This document shows, piece by piece, positions 49,209-60,296 of a stretch of 64,000 bases of DNA (position 1 is the stretch's first letter; each line of letters begins with the position of its first letter). Location: the NCBI GenBank assembly GCA_946811695.1, contig OX328124.1, forward strand, positions 57,346,549 to 57,410,548, in the 5' to 3' direction. This stretch comes from Gonocerus acuteangulatus. Its lineage: Eukaryota > Arthropoda > Insecta > Hemiptera > Coreidae. The notes beneath the pieces were generated by a model, which made no database searches, was not told the origin of the DNA, and saw nothing but the letters and a program-made list of their open reading frames with translations. The position numbers and the translations under genes were made by a program.

Positions 49209-50649
49209 TCTATTATATAAAAATGAATCGCTAAATGTGTTGGTAAGCGCAAATCTCGAGAACAACTGAACCGATTTCGCTAATTCTTTTTTTTTAAATA
49301 TTCCTTGAACTACGAGGATAGTTCTTACGGAGAGAAAAATTTAAAATAATTGCCCGAAAAAGTCTAAAAACAACACTTTTCGGGTCTTTTTCACTTCCTT
49401 AACGCAAATTCATTTTTAAATAAAAACATATGTTCTCAATTATAATATTTTTAAGAGTTAACGTATTAGGTTTTTTGTGTATAAGCAAAAAAATAATTAA
49501 AAAAATAAGAACAAGTAATCACTAGGTGACATTAGAATCACATGCTAATAATGCAATTTAAATTAATTTATATTTGCGTTAACGACGTAAAAAAGATCCC
49601 ACTTTTCTATATTCCCCTACAAAAGATTCGTAATAATACTTAAAGGTCAATTAGAACTTTAATACCATACCATAAAGTTTAAGTCATAGTGGAGGGGTTC
49701 TGGGAAGGAAAAACAATTGAGTGACAGTATCGTATAAATATTAATGTCAATATTTGTCAAATTTTATACGATAGTAACATTACTCAAAAACAAATTGTCT
49801 ATGGTAAAATGTAAATGATCTGTGGTAAAATATTATTTGAAATTTAAACATCTCTTTGCTGTGTATCTATAATATTACTGAATCTAAAAGCCACAAATTT
49901 CTATAAAATTACTAAAGTGTTGTGTGTTTGTGACTTACTAAATATGCCTCCTATAAGGCGGCGGACAAATTTAGGCAGAAGAACCCAGACAAATGCAAAG
50001 AATCAGATTAATTATCAATCTAATCGTACTGCCCAGGAACGTGAAGATCGCAATGAACGTGAAAGAATTTGGTTAAGACAGACCCGCGAAGCGCGACATT
50101 CGACTAATAATGGTGCAAGTTTGAATCGAGCTGCTGTGAATTCATTACAGTGCCTGCAGCTGTGTTGCTATTGGACCTATGAACTCAGTTTGACTATAAA
50201 CAAATCCCAGGGCAGTCATTAAGTTTTAGTGGTATTAATCTAGAAAACCCATGTTTCTCTCATGGTCAATTGTATGTTGCCTATTCCCGTGTTGGGAAAC
50301 CATCCGCTCTGTTTATTTACGCGTCAGGTAATGAAACAAAAAATGTCGTGTACCATTAGGTACTACAATAAAAATGAAACTTAATTTACAATAAGTAAAA
50401 ATAGAATGAAATATAATAAGTAGGTATCATAATAAGAAATATGATATTGTAATTTTGATTGTGATTTTTTAGTGACTATTAAAAGAATTTTAAGTGTTTT
50501 ATAATTTTTATTTTTTGACATAATGTAATTGTCGACTTATTATTTTTTTTTTTATCTTACTAGCTTTCCGGGTGTCCCAAATAGCAGAATAAGTATTAAA
50601 AAAAATTAAAGAATTGACTGTTAGGCGGTACGAAGTTCGCCGGGTCAGC
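49209..50649 (+). mobile_element. Helitron W2, internally deleted
   Basis: Begins A|TCTATTATAT at 49208/49209 and ends with the stem GGCG(GTACGAAGTT)CGCC at 50624-50641 and GGGTCAGC, where the canonical CTAG is replaced by ACAG. It inserted at the end of, or within, W1, producing a tandem pair of Helitron 5' ends. It carries a collapsed Rep/helicase gene. Confidence 0.85.
49944..50359 (+). pseudogene. Collapsed Helitron Rep/helicase gene (first and last exon-sized parts only)
   Basis: ATG at 49944 starts MPPIRRRTNLGRRTQTNAKN, rich in Arg, followed by RTAQEREDRNERERI: the N-terminus typical of insect Helitron proteins. After about 65 codons it jumps to the far C-terminal helicase part: LTINKSQG, then after a one-base deletion (about 50212) SLSFSGINLENPCFSHGQLY and VAYSRVGKPSALFIYASG, the Pif1-type motif VI region, ending at a stop near 50359. 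More than 1000 residues (the HUH nuclease and most of the helicase) are missing. It cannot function. Confidence 0.85.
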
Positions 50650-51095
50650 ACAGACCACCAAATCTCTCAACATTTAAATCTTGATAAATATTTTGGCATG
50701 CAACTTGTTCATATTATTCCATGACATAATAGTTAAATAAGAACAAAGAGAGAAGGAAAGCTAGACAATTACGTAATGAGGCAAAGAACATTGCTGGGCA
50801 AGATACAGTTAGCAGGTGTAATCGTATGTAGTAGAAGAGATAAAGGCGGTTATCTAAATATTTGAAGAAGAAAAAGACCAAGGCTAAAAATGTCCTCTTC
50901 CTAGTGGAATTATTTTAGTAATTTATTTATTTATTAAGTGCTTCGTTTCGTGGACAATAAGCACACTAAGGTAAGTCTTCCAAGAAACCAGGGAGAAAGT
51001 GAAAATTGTATTATTTTACAATTAAAAATAAAATGATTTAAATAAAATTTTAAACTATAATGAATAATAACTTATTCGTGGAATAAAAATGTAGA
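50650..51095. other. Unassigned DNA
   Basis: No feature supported. Confidence 0.55.
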
Positions 51096-51835
51096 TCAGT
51101 AACCTGTCTTCGGGGCCCTCATATGAGATCGTATAATCCTGTACTTTGTAAATATGTCAATATACTGTCTACGTACTGGCTGGCTACCTTCAGCGAGAAG
51201 GTCACACATGTTGAATGGTATGGTTAAGTCTTGTCGTGTAATGCAGTCTGTTAGAATATGTTTTATTGTCAGTTCAGTATTACAAATTTCACACAATGGT
51301 GTCTCTTGTCTTGTCATGAGGTACTCGGGAGTAAGTCTTGAATGGCCAATCCTAAGTCGAGCCAGTACAACCTCCTCTCTTCTATTGGCTCGATAACTGG
51401 ATGGCCAGTCTTTGAACGTTTGTTTTATAGATCGTAATTTGTTGTCCGTAAGTATCGTCCAAGAGTGTTCCCAGTATTCCAAAATAAATGTCTTAACAGA
51501 TCTGTTTATGTCTTCATGTGGAATTGGTCCGTTATCCATGTCTGTCTGTTCTGCAGCTATTTTTGCGTGGGTGCCTGCAATCGTATTTTTTCCTAGTCCT
51601 TCATGACCAGGTGTAACAGTACGATGTTACATGTTTGTGTAGAGAGTGTATTGCCTTAAATATTTTTGAGAGTACAGGATGAGAGGTGTATTTGTCCTGT
51701 AGTGCTTGGAGTGAACTCAGTGAGTCAGTATAAATAACAACGTCTCGTCTGTCTGAAGTTGGTATGTTCTCCAAGACAATAAGTATGCGGTAGAGCTCAG
51801 CTGTAAATGTACTGCAGGAATCATTGTCTTTTAGT
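51096..51835 (-). pseudogene. RNase H and C-terminus of a non-LTR retrotransposon
   Basis: Minus strand: FTAELYRILIVLENI, VVIYTDSLSSLQALQ (the D of the second RNase H catalytic block; TDS-S), HPVLSKIF, then after a frameshift near 51600 GLGKNTIAGTHAKIAAEQ, and the C-terminal block NRREEVVLARLRIGHSRLTP with the knuckle CEICNTELTIKHILTDC. Same family as 18290-18690. RNase H would remove the RNA strand after reverse transcription; here the N-terminal part and RT are missing. Confidence 0.85.
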
Positions 51836-52572
51836 TATTATCTGATCTTCTATAATTATCTGATCTTATCTGATCTCAGATAACAAATTATTTATTTATT
51901 TAATTCTCCCCATGCTCTTCTGACGCTTGTTAATTCAAGAAGAAAGTGAAGCAGACTGTTCTCTTCCGGTTTTCAAAACTGCCTATAAAATGTTTAAGGA
52001 TCTAAACAGCAGAATCGGAGATCAATAAGTATTATATGCTTCTTGTGACTCTTCATACGGAAAAGAGCGATAACTCGCCGATTCTTGGGCGACAACCTCT
52101 TAGTTAAGACGCCTAGAGCGCCGAGAGTAGTGGAATGGGTTCTACTTACTGTTAAGGATCATCTCAATGAATAACTTGATAAGAAATTATTGCGGCCAAC
52201 TATATGAAACGGAAGAATGGTTGTTTCTTTTCTGTGTTTACTACCAGCATATTAGATTTACACTATTCGTTTAACATATATAATTTGCTTAGTGCGTCCC
52301 GAAACCCCAATGACTAAGTCTTAGCGTAAATGAGGGACTAGAGGGGCAGATACTGTACTCTACTGTAGAGGTATCTGATTTGTGACCATTGGGCACACCA
52401 GTGAGAGTGGTCAATACTTAGGACCAACCACCTGACCTGATGTTCCCTTTCCAGGTACCAATTAATACATTAATAAAAGACTGGGTGGACCAGGGGATGG
52501 TCTGGGATTCCAAATCTAACGGTTGCTTCAATGATTAGGACCCGTAGAAAGAGTCGCCTCAGGGAGATGTAG
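51836..52572. other. Unassigned DNA
   Basis: TTATCTGATCT is repeated three times at 51838-51882. Otherwise nothing recognised. Confidence 0.5.
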
Positions 52573-52668
52573 ATTCTTTATGGAATGCCAGATGGCGGAA
52601 AAGGGAAGGTAAAACGTCGACTAGGCTACACGGACGACGTGGAGAAGGACCTGAAAGAAATGGGAACA
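52573..52668 (+). pseudogene. RTE-like RT C-terminal scrap
   Basis: Frame ILYGMPDGGKGKVKRRLGYT then DDVEKDLKEMG, matching the GRPR..W.DDVE.DL..MG tail of endonuclease-RT proteins. About 32 codons. Confidence 0.65.
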
Positions 52669-52804
52669 CTCTGTTCGTCTGTCTGTAAGTATAACGACTT
52701 TGACCACAGAAGATTTAGCATAAAATTGATTTACTATATATAAAACATTAACATTATCAATTGATTTCAATTTTATCGTCCATTTGTACATAACATAAGA
52801 TTTT

Positions 52805-52936
52805 TGGGACGGGAAGTCTATGGATGATGGTTTTCTTTTTCTTTTTTTTTTTTCGAGAAAAAAAAATCACTTTAAGTGGCTATCGTATCCACTACCCTAG
52901 GCAAACGCCTTAACACTCACGGCCACGCGGGCCTCC
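52805..52936 (-). mobile_element. tRNA-derived SINE (type S2)
   Basis: Minus strand: GGAGGCCCGCGTGGCCGTGA head, box A TGGCCGTGAGTG, GTTAAGGCGTTTGCC, worn box B (GTAGTGGATACGATAG), T/A-rich tail region. Flank GGGACGGG matches the tail block of other S2 copies. Confidence 0.65.
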
Positions 52937-54660
52937 GTATTACGAATATAATTGAAAAAGTAAGCCCGCGATAGTCAATTACATTTCATCGCCGCCAAAA
53001 TCGATAAATCTACTATAATAGAATAAACGTCCTTTAACACAAAATCAAACGAAAAGATCCATAAAAAACTAAATTATGGGATTTAGAAACATTAACCTTC
53101 AACCAGCAAAGTAATTAACAGACGTTGCACCTTCATCAGTCAGATTCCAGAGGAATTGGAGATTTTGGGGACAATAATCGAATAAGCTTGCAGACATGTA
53201 ATGCTGACCGGTATGACAGGACTTGAGTTTATATTTTATACTACATTCAATAGCGTTTAGTATCCACCGAGACTTAGTTTTACACAGGATCAGATAATTT
53301 ACTGTCAACAATTATTTCAATATACATCATAATTTTAAGTTTAATTGAAAGCGATAAGCAAACGCAAAAGCACACATCGTCGTATCATGCTAAAAATATA
53401 GGATAGCCCTATATCTATTAATGCATTTTGAGTGGCATAACAGACAACAAAATGTTGAAAACAAACCTCAAACTTTTAGTAAGTTTATTTAATTCTTTGT
53501 CATTTTCGTGTATATTCTTCAATAATGCTGACTAGTGAAATAAATTCCTATACTGAGTAATTTTATTAATAGAAACAATATGGAGGTGCGTCACATTTTT
53601 TGGCCTAATGTTGTACACAAAAATATGGCCAAGTTTTTTAGTAAACAAACCAAAACTGAACAGGTAAAAATAATTTACACGAATCCATGTTTATGTTTAT
53701 GTTAGGTTAATCAATAAGCTAATATTTTTTTTTCCATATTGAGGTCGTAAAAAGCGATATAAAAATATTCTCAGAGTTACATTATCGGGCACCTACAAAT
53801 TAGTTTACACTAGAGGGTGTTATCAGTCGATGATAACAAGTCGTGGAAAAAGTCGAGTTTCAACTTCCAATTCACGCATAACCTATTTCTCCATTTGACA
53901 GGTGACTAAGGAGGTTACCAGCCTCATGAAAATTTTGGCAACTCATACATTTGTAAGGCAACTCGCTCGGCGCCGCCTGCACACTTAGTAGTGTTGCCCC
54001 TGCACATTGTGACCTTATAATCTCTTATCTGCAGGTCCATTCCAGACTATTTGAGTGCTTGTTTTTTTTTTTCTATGTTTAACAGGTCAATATTTGAGAG
54101 TCAGAAATAGAGCTCTATTTTAAACCATGTTTATTTATTTGAGATGTAAACTAATCTCATCCACCGCTCTTTTCCTAAGTCACTAAAGCTAAATGAGTTT
54201 CTTTTGTGTTTTGGATAAGTCATTTATAGAAAAAGGTTCCCCAGAACAGTGCTATGAAACACTGTTACATAAGGTATAATATGAATTAAATTAGGAGGTG
54301 GAAACAAGTTGTCTTCGGTATTCTTGATATAATTAAAATAACGATATGTATGACTTAACGTGAAGTTGCGTAATAGATACAGTTTTTTAAACCTAAAATG
54401 TGCAATACACATTTACGTATTACCTCTTTCTAAATTTTGGAATAATTCAATAGTGTAAAATTTTTACCCTTTTTATTTTAGTTTATCCTTTTTTTTTTTA
54501 TTATTTATTATTTTTTCTTTAGTTGCTCTATAGATTTTTAACATTTTGTTTATAAGAATAACTTCAAATATTTATATTTTTAACTTGTTTAACTGTTACT
54601 GGTTTCTACTGCGAACATCTGGATAAAAGCGAATCGCTACATTTGCGAGCTCTATAGAAA
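52937..54660. other. Unassigned AT-rich DNA
   Basis: No gene or bounded element seen. Confidence 0.55.
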
Positions 54661-55896
54661 TCTACTATATATTTGTCAAATACCACTCACTCACTCACTG
54701 ACCTATCATCGCCCAGCCCAAGCCGCTCGACAGAAAATTTTGAAATTTTGCATGGACACTCCCTATATAACGTAGGCACTCACTAAAAAAGGATTTTTTG
54801 TTATTCGAATTTTTAAGTATTTTTAGAGGGGTTTAAAGTTTGAGTTGGTTAGAGCATGCAAGCCTAGGCAGCAAGCGTTGCTAGGACGATAACAGAACAG
54901 CTGTTACCGTACATTATTTATTTAAATTTTAACGTCCATTTATTATTAACTACAAATTTTAGGACGGGTTATCTATAGATTACCACCATTATCTATTTCA
55001 TAGTATTATTTTTAATTGAGGTTAATTTCCACTATGATGGCAGTCCTTGAATTACTAGAAATAAACTGTCACTCATAGAGTTTTAATTGCGTTTCTTTTC
55101 TCCCTGTTCCCGTCAGATAGGCTTGCCATATTTTTGGAGAGTTAACCCGAGACACATTAATATGGGATGGGCATACCAGGGGGGGTTGGGAATAAAAATA
55201 GTACAATAGTAAGCAAAATGGTGAGTTTTAAGCCTAGCAACTAACGGGAAGGGGGAATCCTAAACTGCTAGTCTACCCAAACCTTAAAAATAAGAACGGA
55301 ACTTTTTTTGCTACTTGATTTTCTTAAAAAAATCTCTCAGCCAAATAGTAGTGTCTGGCAGCTGGCAGCGCTGTGCAGGTAGTTCCAGCGTTTTACGGTT
55401 AGATTACTTCTCATATCTTTGACACTGTGAGCAGTATTAAAAATGTTGATTCTAGAAAAGTAACCGATTTATAAAAGACACTTATAAACATGAATTCATT
55501 ACTTTTTACATCTTACAGCCTTTTCCGGGACATTGATAAAACCGGGCGGAACACCGAAACAATTGCAAAATACCGGGACAGTCCCGGTCAAACCGTGATG
55601 TATAGTAAGCCTATCCTTAAGAGTTTTCTAGGTGAGGCAATAATATCCGGAACCCTTGCACAGCCTCCTCGCCTATAACCTTGGTAATGCTCGCAAATAT
55701 AATGGGTGTTTCCAAATAACTTTTTGGAAACATAAACTTTTAAATTTTAACGCCCATTGAATAACATATTGTATTACGGGAACCGTGCTATAATAAACTG
55801 CACAAAATTGTATAGTAACGTAATTTTAATGAAACATTATTTAACGCAATAAAATAACTACTTATCTGCCGTGACGAAGCACAGGTATTCAGCTAG
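54661..55896 (+). mobile_element. Complete non-autonomous Helitron Z1
   Basis: Starts A|TCTACTATATATTTGTCAAA (54661) and ends with the hairpin CCGTG(ACGAAG)CAC-AGG, TATTCAG and CTAG (55893-55896)|T. This is the canonical Helitron layout: 5' TC, 3' hairpin about 10 nt before CTRR, insertion between A and T with no duplication. 1236 bp, no Rep/helicase. It holds a piece of SINE S2 tail (about 54910-55040). Confidence 0.9.
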
Positions 55897-56143
55897 TAAA
55901 TAAATAAAGATAACGCAGACTTTTGTGCAAGAGTGCAATAAGTTCCCTGTGGTAAGCCGGAACTCAATTAATTATATTTGATCAATTAAAAATGATTTTA
56001 AGTGATCCAATTAAAATCATTACTGTCACCAGCACTAATTTTTTTCAGATTCTTCTTAACTTTAACTCCAATTTTAATTCCGTTAGTTCTAATTGGGAGT
56101 TCGTAAACTTTGGCATTGAGCCTGTCAATAATATATATATATT

Positions 56144-56187
<44 letters not shown>

Positions 56188-56313
56188 AGGGGTGGCCAAG
56201 CTACTTGATAGTCCGAACCAGTCCGAGCCAGAAATAAAAACGCATTTAAAAGTTATCCGAAAAAAAGGTAAATTAGTCGACGATTTCAGACAATTAAGCC
56301 ACTGTTTATGTTC
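55897..56313. other. Spacer with TA tract
   Basis: (TA)n with short interruptions at 56130-56184; no gene. Confidence 0.7.
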
Positions 56314-56321
56314 GTTCGCGT

Positions 56322-56763
56322 CAGTGTTGCGCAAAAATTATTCAGAATGATGAATAAAGATTAATGAATAAATGTATTATTTTATTCATGAATGAAGAAT
56401 AATTACTTTTATTCATTATTCGTTATTCTGCGAATGAGGTTTATGTTTTATTCACAAAATATTCGAATGATCAATGAGAATAAACATATTTTAGTGAATA
56501 ATGATAGATTTATTATGATGTTGGCAGCCGGAAATATGTATATGTATATGTGTGTTTGAGTAGGATTAATCAGTAGACCAACTAGAAATAAATAATAAAG
56601 AATGATGAATAATGAATGATAAATAACGAATAATGAATAATTCTGTGAATAATTCATGATGTACCGTGTGAATAAGATAATTCAGTGAATTATTCATCAT
56701 TCACTGAAAATTTATTTGAATAATCATTTGAATAATACTTTATTCGAATAATGTCCAACACTG
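56322..56763. mobile_element. hAT MITE with perfect 8-bp target duplication, copy 1
   Basis: CAGTGTTGCGCAAAAATTATTC at left, inverse CATTATT..GTCCAACACTG at right; flanked by GTTCGCGT on both sides (56314-56321, 56764-56771). The interior is built of variants of GAATAATGAATAA. 442 bp, no transposase. Confidence 0.93.
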
Positions 56764-56928
56764 GTTCGCGTAGTTTTTGATGATTCATATCATTCTTAAC
56801 TTAGAGGGAAATGAAATTTGTTACAACGTCGCACTTAGTCTTTCACATTAGTTGTCATTAATTTAAAAGACATATTGAAACACATTCGGAACGATAATAT
56901 TTTGTAAAATATAATAGCACGAAAGGCG

Positions 56929-57260
56929 CTCATGGCCTAGTTGTAGAAGCGCCTTAAAAAAAAGGCACAAAAATGAAAAGAGTACTCGGGTAAATTTCTA
57001 AAGAGCCAGATATAATCCTTCGAAGAGCCGCACGCTGAGCCTGCCTGTTACGTACGTGTGTGTGCGAAAAAACTCCTAAGGATACTGTAAAACACATACT
57101 AAAGCAGGAAACAAATAGACAACGGAACCAACTTTGGACACTGACGACCAAAGGACGACATCTACACGATTACATACGTACTATAGAGGACGCACAGAAA
57201 ATACCAAGAATAAATTACAAACTCGCATAAATACTAACTGGTCACGGACCAACAAGAAGT
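56929..57260 (+). pseudogene. SINE-head-like hairpin and RT C-terminal fragment
   Basis: 56930-56961 reads GGCGCTCATGGCCTAGTTGT AGAAGCGCC, with a perfect box A (TGGCCTAGTTG). From 57089 a frame gives KHILKQETNRQRNQLWTLTT, KGRHLHDYIRTIEDA and INYKLA.ILTGHGP, the pre-knuckle region of R1/Jockey-group ORF2. The relation between the two pieces is unclear. Confidence 0.65.
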
Positions 57261-57656
57261 TACACAGATTTAAAATCATTGAAGACAAAAACAAATAAAC
57301 CATTCAGAGATGGGCATAATTTTATTTATAACTAAAAATACGAATTTATTCGTACTTCTTATATTTGTAAATACGAATATAAATAAATTCGTATTCATAA
57401 GTGTGAATACGAATTTATTTGTATTCACGTATATTAAATATAAAAATACGAATAAAATTTTATTCGCAATTTTTCCTGCGAATACAAATAAATTCACAGA
57501 AAAAATTGCAAATAATCCCCAAAAATGTGAATATTCACAAAAAATCAAGTGATTACGAAAAAAATCACATTTTATTCACATTATAATTTGTGAATACAAA
57601 TTTATTCACAATAAAATTAACAAATATTATTGCGAATTTTTTTGTGAATATAATTA

Positions 57657-57953
57657 GTGAACACAAATTTATTCACAATAAAATTCGCAAATAAATTATG
57701 AGTTTATTCGTATTATTTTTTTTTTTTTTACCCCGAGCCCGCCGTGGCACCACCAGCCACGCTGCAGGGGACCAGTTTGCCATCTGTAGCTCTGGCGGTC
57801 CATAAAAAAAAGGAATTTAGGCGCTGATAACCTAGACATTAAGCGCCTAAATAAATTTTAAAAAAAATCACCTTCTTTCGTAGTAATATCATCTTAATAC
57901 GAATAAATTCATAATTTATTTGCGAATTTTATTGTGAATATAATTTGTGTTCA
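57657..57953. repeat. Inverted repeat (about 58-bp arms) around a T-tailed insertion
   Basis: 57657-57714 is nearly the exact inverse of 57895-57953. Between them, 57717-57860 starts with a T-run and contains CCGAGCCCGCCGTGG, a GC-rich block, and ATTTAGGCGCTGATAACCTA ... AAGCGCCTAAAT. The insert reads as a minus-strand SINE whose head matches 56930. The surroundings (57310-57960) are AT-rich units of the GAATACAAATTTATTCAC type. Confidence 0.7.
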
Positions 57954-57970
57954 CAAATTATATTCACAAT
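57931..57970. repeat. 19-bp perfect palindrome with 2-nt centre
   Basis: ATTGTGAATATAATTTGTG (57931-57949), TT, CACAAATTATATTCACAAT (57952-57970). Confidence 0.95.
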
Positions 57971-59040
57971 AATATTTGTTATTATTATTATTATAGGATT
58001 ACATACAGGTCGTTACAGTCCGGAAGTCTATATTGCAAATAAAACGGTTGTGATGATCCCCCAAACGCTAAAAGTGATTAGAGAATCGGCGAATTTGTCG
58101 CATGGAGTTCGATTTACAAAGATGATGACTTCTAATAGCTCGCCTAATAGAGGTGGAAGTCTCCTACCAGGACGCGTATTTTCAGTTCGCTTTATTTATT
58201 TACGTGATGAGCTCCACAGAAAAAAAAATAAAAAAAAAATGAAAAAAAAAATAAATAAAAAAAAAATGAAAAAAAAATAAATAAAAAAAAATGAAACCGA
58301 CTTACTAAGGCGAAATTCAAGTTTGATGACAGATTCTGTTCGATTTATCCAAATTCAGGACATGGAGAGTTGACTTCATGTGTCTAGTGTCCTCTCTTAA
58401 TTAGTTATCAGCGCAGTATTTGTTTTCCTGGGCCCTCACGGCAAACTAATTAACTTTTAGGTTGACAAACTTATTGATATCTTTACAGACTATAAGGAAC
58501 CAACAATTTAAGGAAAATCCATTTATCAGTTCTGTGGGATCTGCACAGTATTTTATTTCGGAGGAAAATAGGCAGGATGAAAAAGTGGGATTGCACAAAT
58601 GTCACGCTTTTAGTCGAGAGCCCTGTCTTGATGTAGCCTTGAAACATTCCTTTCGGACGCCAAGTTCACATTCTTCATTTCCTAAACAATTTTTTTTAAG
58701 CGAACAATAAAATAAAAATGAAAATACGAGAAGAGGGAGCACGGTAGATGACGTATACGGGAACGTAAATGAGCGAACCTTTAGGTGAAGAAGAAATGAA
58801 GGCAGGAAAAGTGAGCGCGAGTCTTCTTTGTTTATGAAGAATGTAGAGGTAGAGAAAACGAACGTGAAATAGGTTAATTAGATAAAGATGCGAGGAAGCA
58901 GGAGGATAGCAGATGATATGCTAGTAAGGAAAGCCCAAGATGATAGAATAAGATAGGTAAAGTAACGTGAATGTAGCATGTAGGTAAGTGAGGGATGTAG
59001 GTAGTAGTCAGAAACGTAAGGGAAATAGAAAGGTAGGTAG
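57971..59040. other. Unassigned DNA
   Basis: 58200-58290 is a run of AAAT/AAAAATGAAA simple repeats. No gene supported. Confidence 0.55.
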
Positions 59041-59048
59041 GTGAGACA

Positions 59049-59953
59049 CAGAGTAGGCCATTATTCAATAAATGTTTTATTTAATAATCATTCAAATAAA
59101 TTTTTACTGAATAACAATTTATTCATTGAATAAATTGTTCACCCACTGACTTATTTTTATTCAATGAATAACAGCATTGGCTCATTATTCAACACATTTT
59201 TATTTAATAAGAATTTATTAGTTATTTATTGACTGTTTTTTTTTGTATTTGATGAATAATTAATTATTTTTCATTCTTCATTCATTATTTTTATACATTT
59301 AAAATAATGTGGTTCTTGGAACAACAAACTCAGATTCTTCAAGTTCAGTAAAGAACATCACTTAAATAAATAATTTTCATTAAAAGTAAGAAAAGGTTTA
59401 ATGAACTTAGTCATTTTTATTACAAAAGATTGTTAAATTCAATCACTTGTATTTGACGCAAAATTTCTAAAATAAATAAATCTAATACATAACATTTATT
59501 CTATAAAAATTTTCATAAAATAAATCATTTTTATTCAATAAAAGTCCGTCACGCAGGAGCTGCATAACAAAGCACTTTCCTCAGAATTGGGAAGTGTCGA
59601 GTGCATTCCTGAATAATTTGCTTAAAATAACCTATATAGATAAATAAAATAAAAACATAAATAACACCTGTTTCAATTCAATTCAAACATAGTACAAAGT
59701 AAATCCCCCCCTTCCGATAGACCGATTGAGTTCATTTTTACAACACTTCTTCCTTATTAGATACCCAGGACGTATACCGCGTTTCGTTACAATACAGCAG
59801 AAATTACGACCGGTATGATTATTAGTAATTAGTAATTAATAAAAAAAAACAGTTATTCATTGAATTGAGTGAATAATGAATGGAAAATTATTCATTTTTG
59901 AGAATAGAATAACAGATTTATTCATTATCCTGAATGATTTTTGCCCAACACTG
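59049..59953. mobile_element. hAT MITE with perfect 8-bp target duplication, copy 2
   Basis: Left CAGAGTAGGCCATTATTCAA, right inverse of CAGTGTTGGGCAAAAATCATTC; GTGAGACA on both sides (59041-59048, 59954-59961). Interior shares the ATTATTCATTGAATAA units of copy 1 and contains a family Y fragment (59539-59822) inserted later. Confidence 0.9.
59539..59822 (+). mobile_element. Family Y 5' fragment Y4
   Basis: AAAAGTCCGTCACGCAGGAG, AAGCACTTTCCTCAGAATTG, one minisatellite unit (CTTCCGATAGACCGATT, TACCCAGGACGTATACCGCG), ending at GACCGGTATGATTATTAG. No TA tract or 3' end. About 95 percent like Y2 over this part. Confidence 0.85.
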
Positions 59954-60296
59954 GTGAGACAGAAAGGAAGGAAGGAGAAATAGGAATGAATTTAGATGAA
60001 GTAGGGATGAAGAAGGACAGGCTCTCACGGATATGTGAACATCGTAGTTTGGAGGATAATTAAACCTATGAAAACGATCCATATCAGGCTACAAAGCAAC
60101 ATAGGTTCTTGGCAAAGCAATTAGTTTTTCATATTAGTAATATTAAATTTACTCGTCCTAAGTTTGATTTCTCTTCTTCAAGTAACATCGTAATACGGGC
60201 ATTTATTATAACACACATTCCACTTAAAATAATACTTATAATATACATTTCTTGAATTATGGGCGTTTAATTACTTAGAGATCGGAACGTGTAAAA

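Noticed and set aside
49917..49943. Upstream start of the Helitron N-terminal frame
   Set aside because: The conserved protein start is MPPIRRR at 49944; the extra residues before it are not part of the family.
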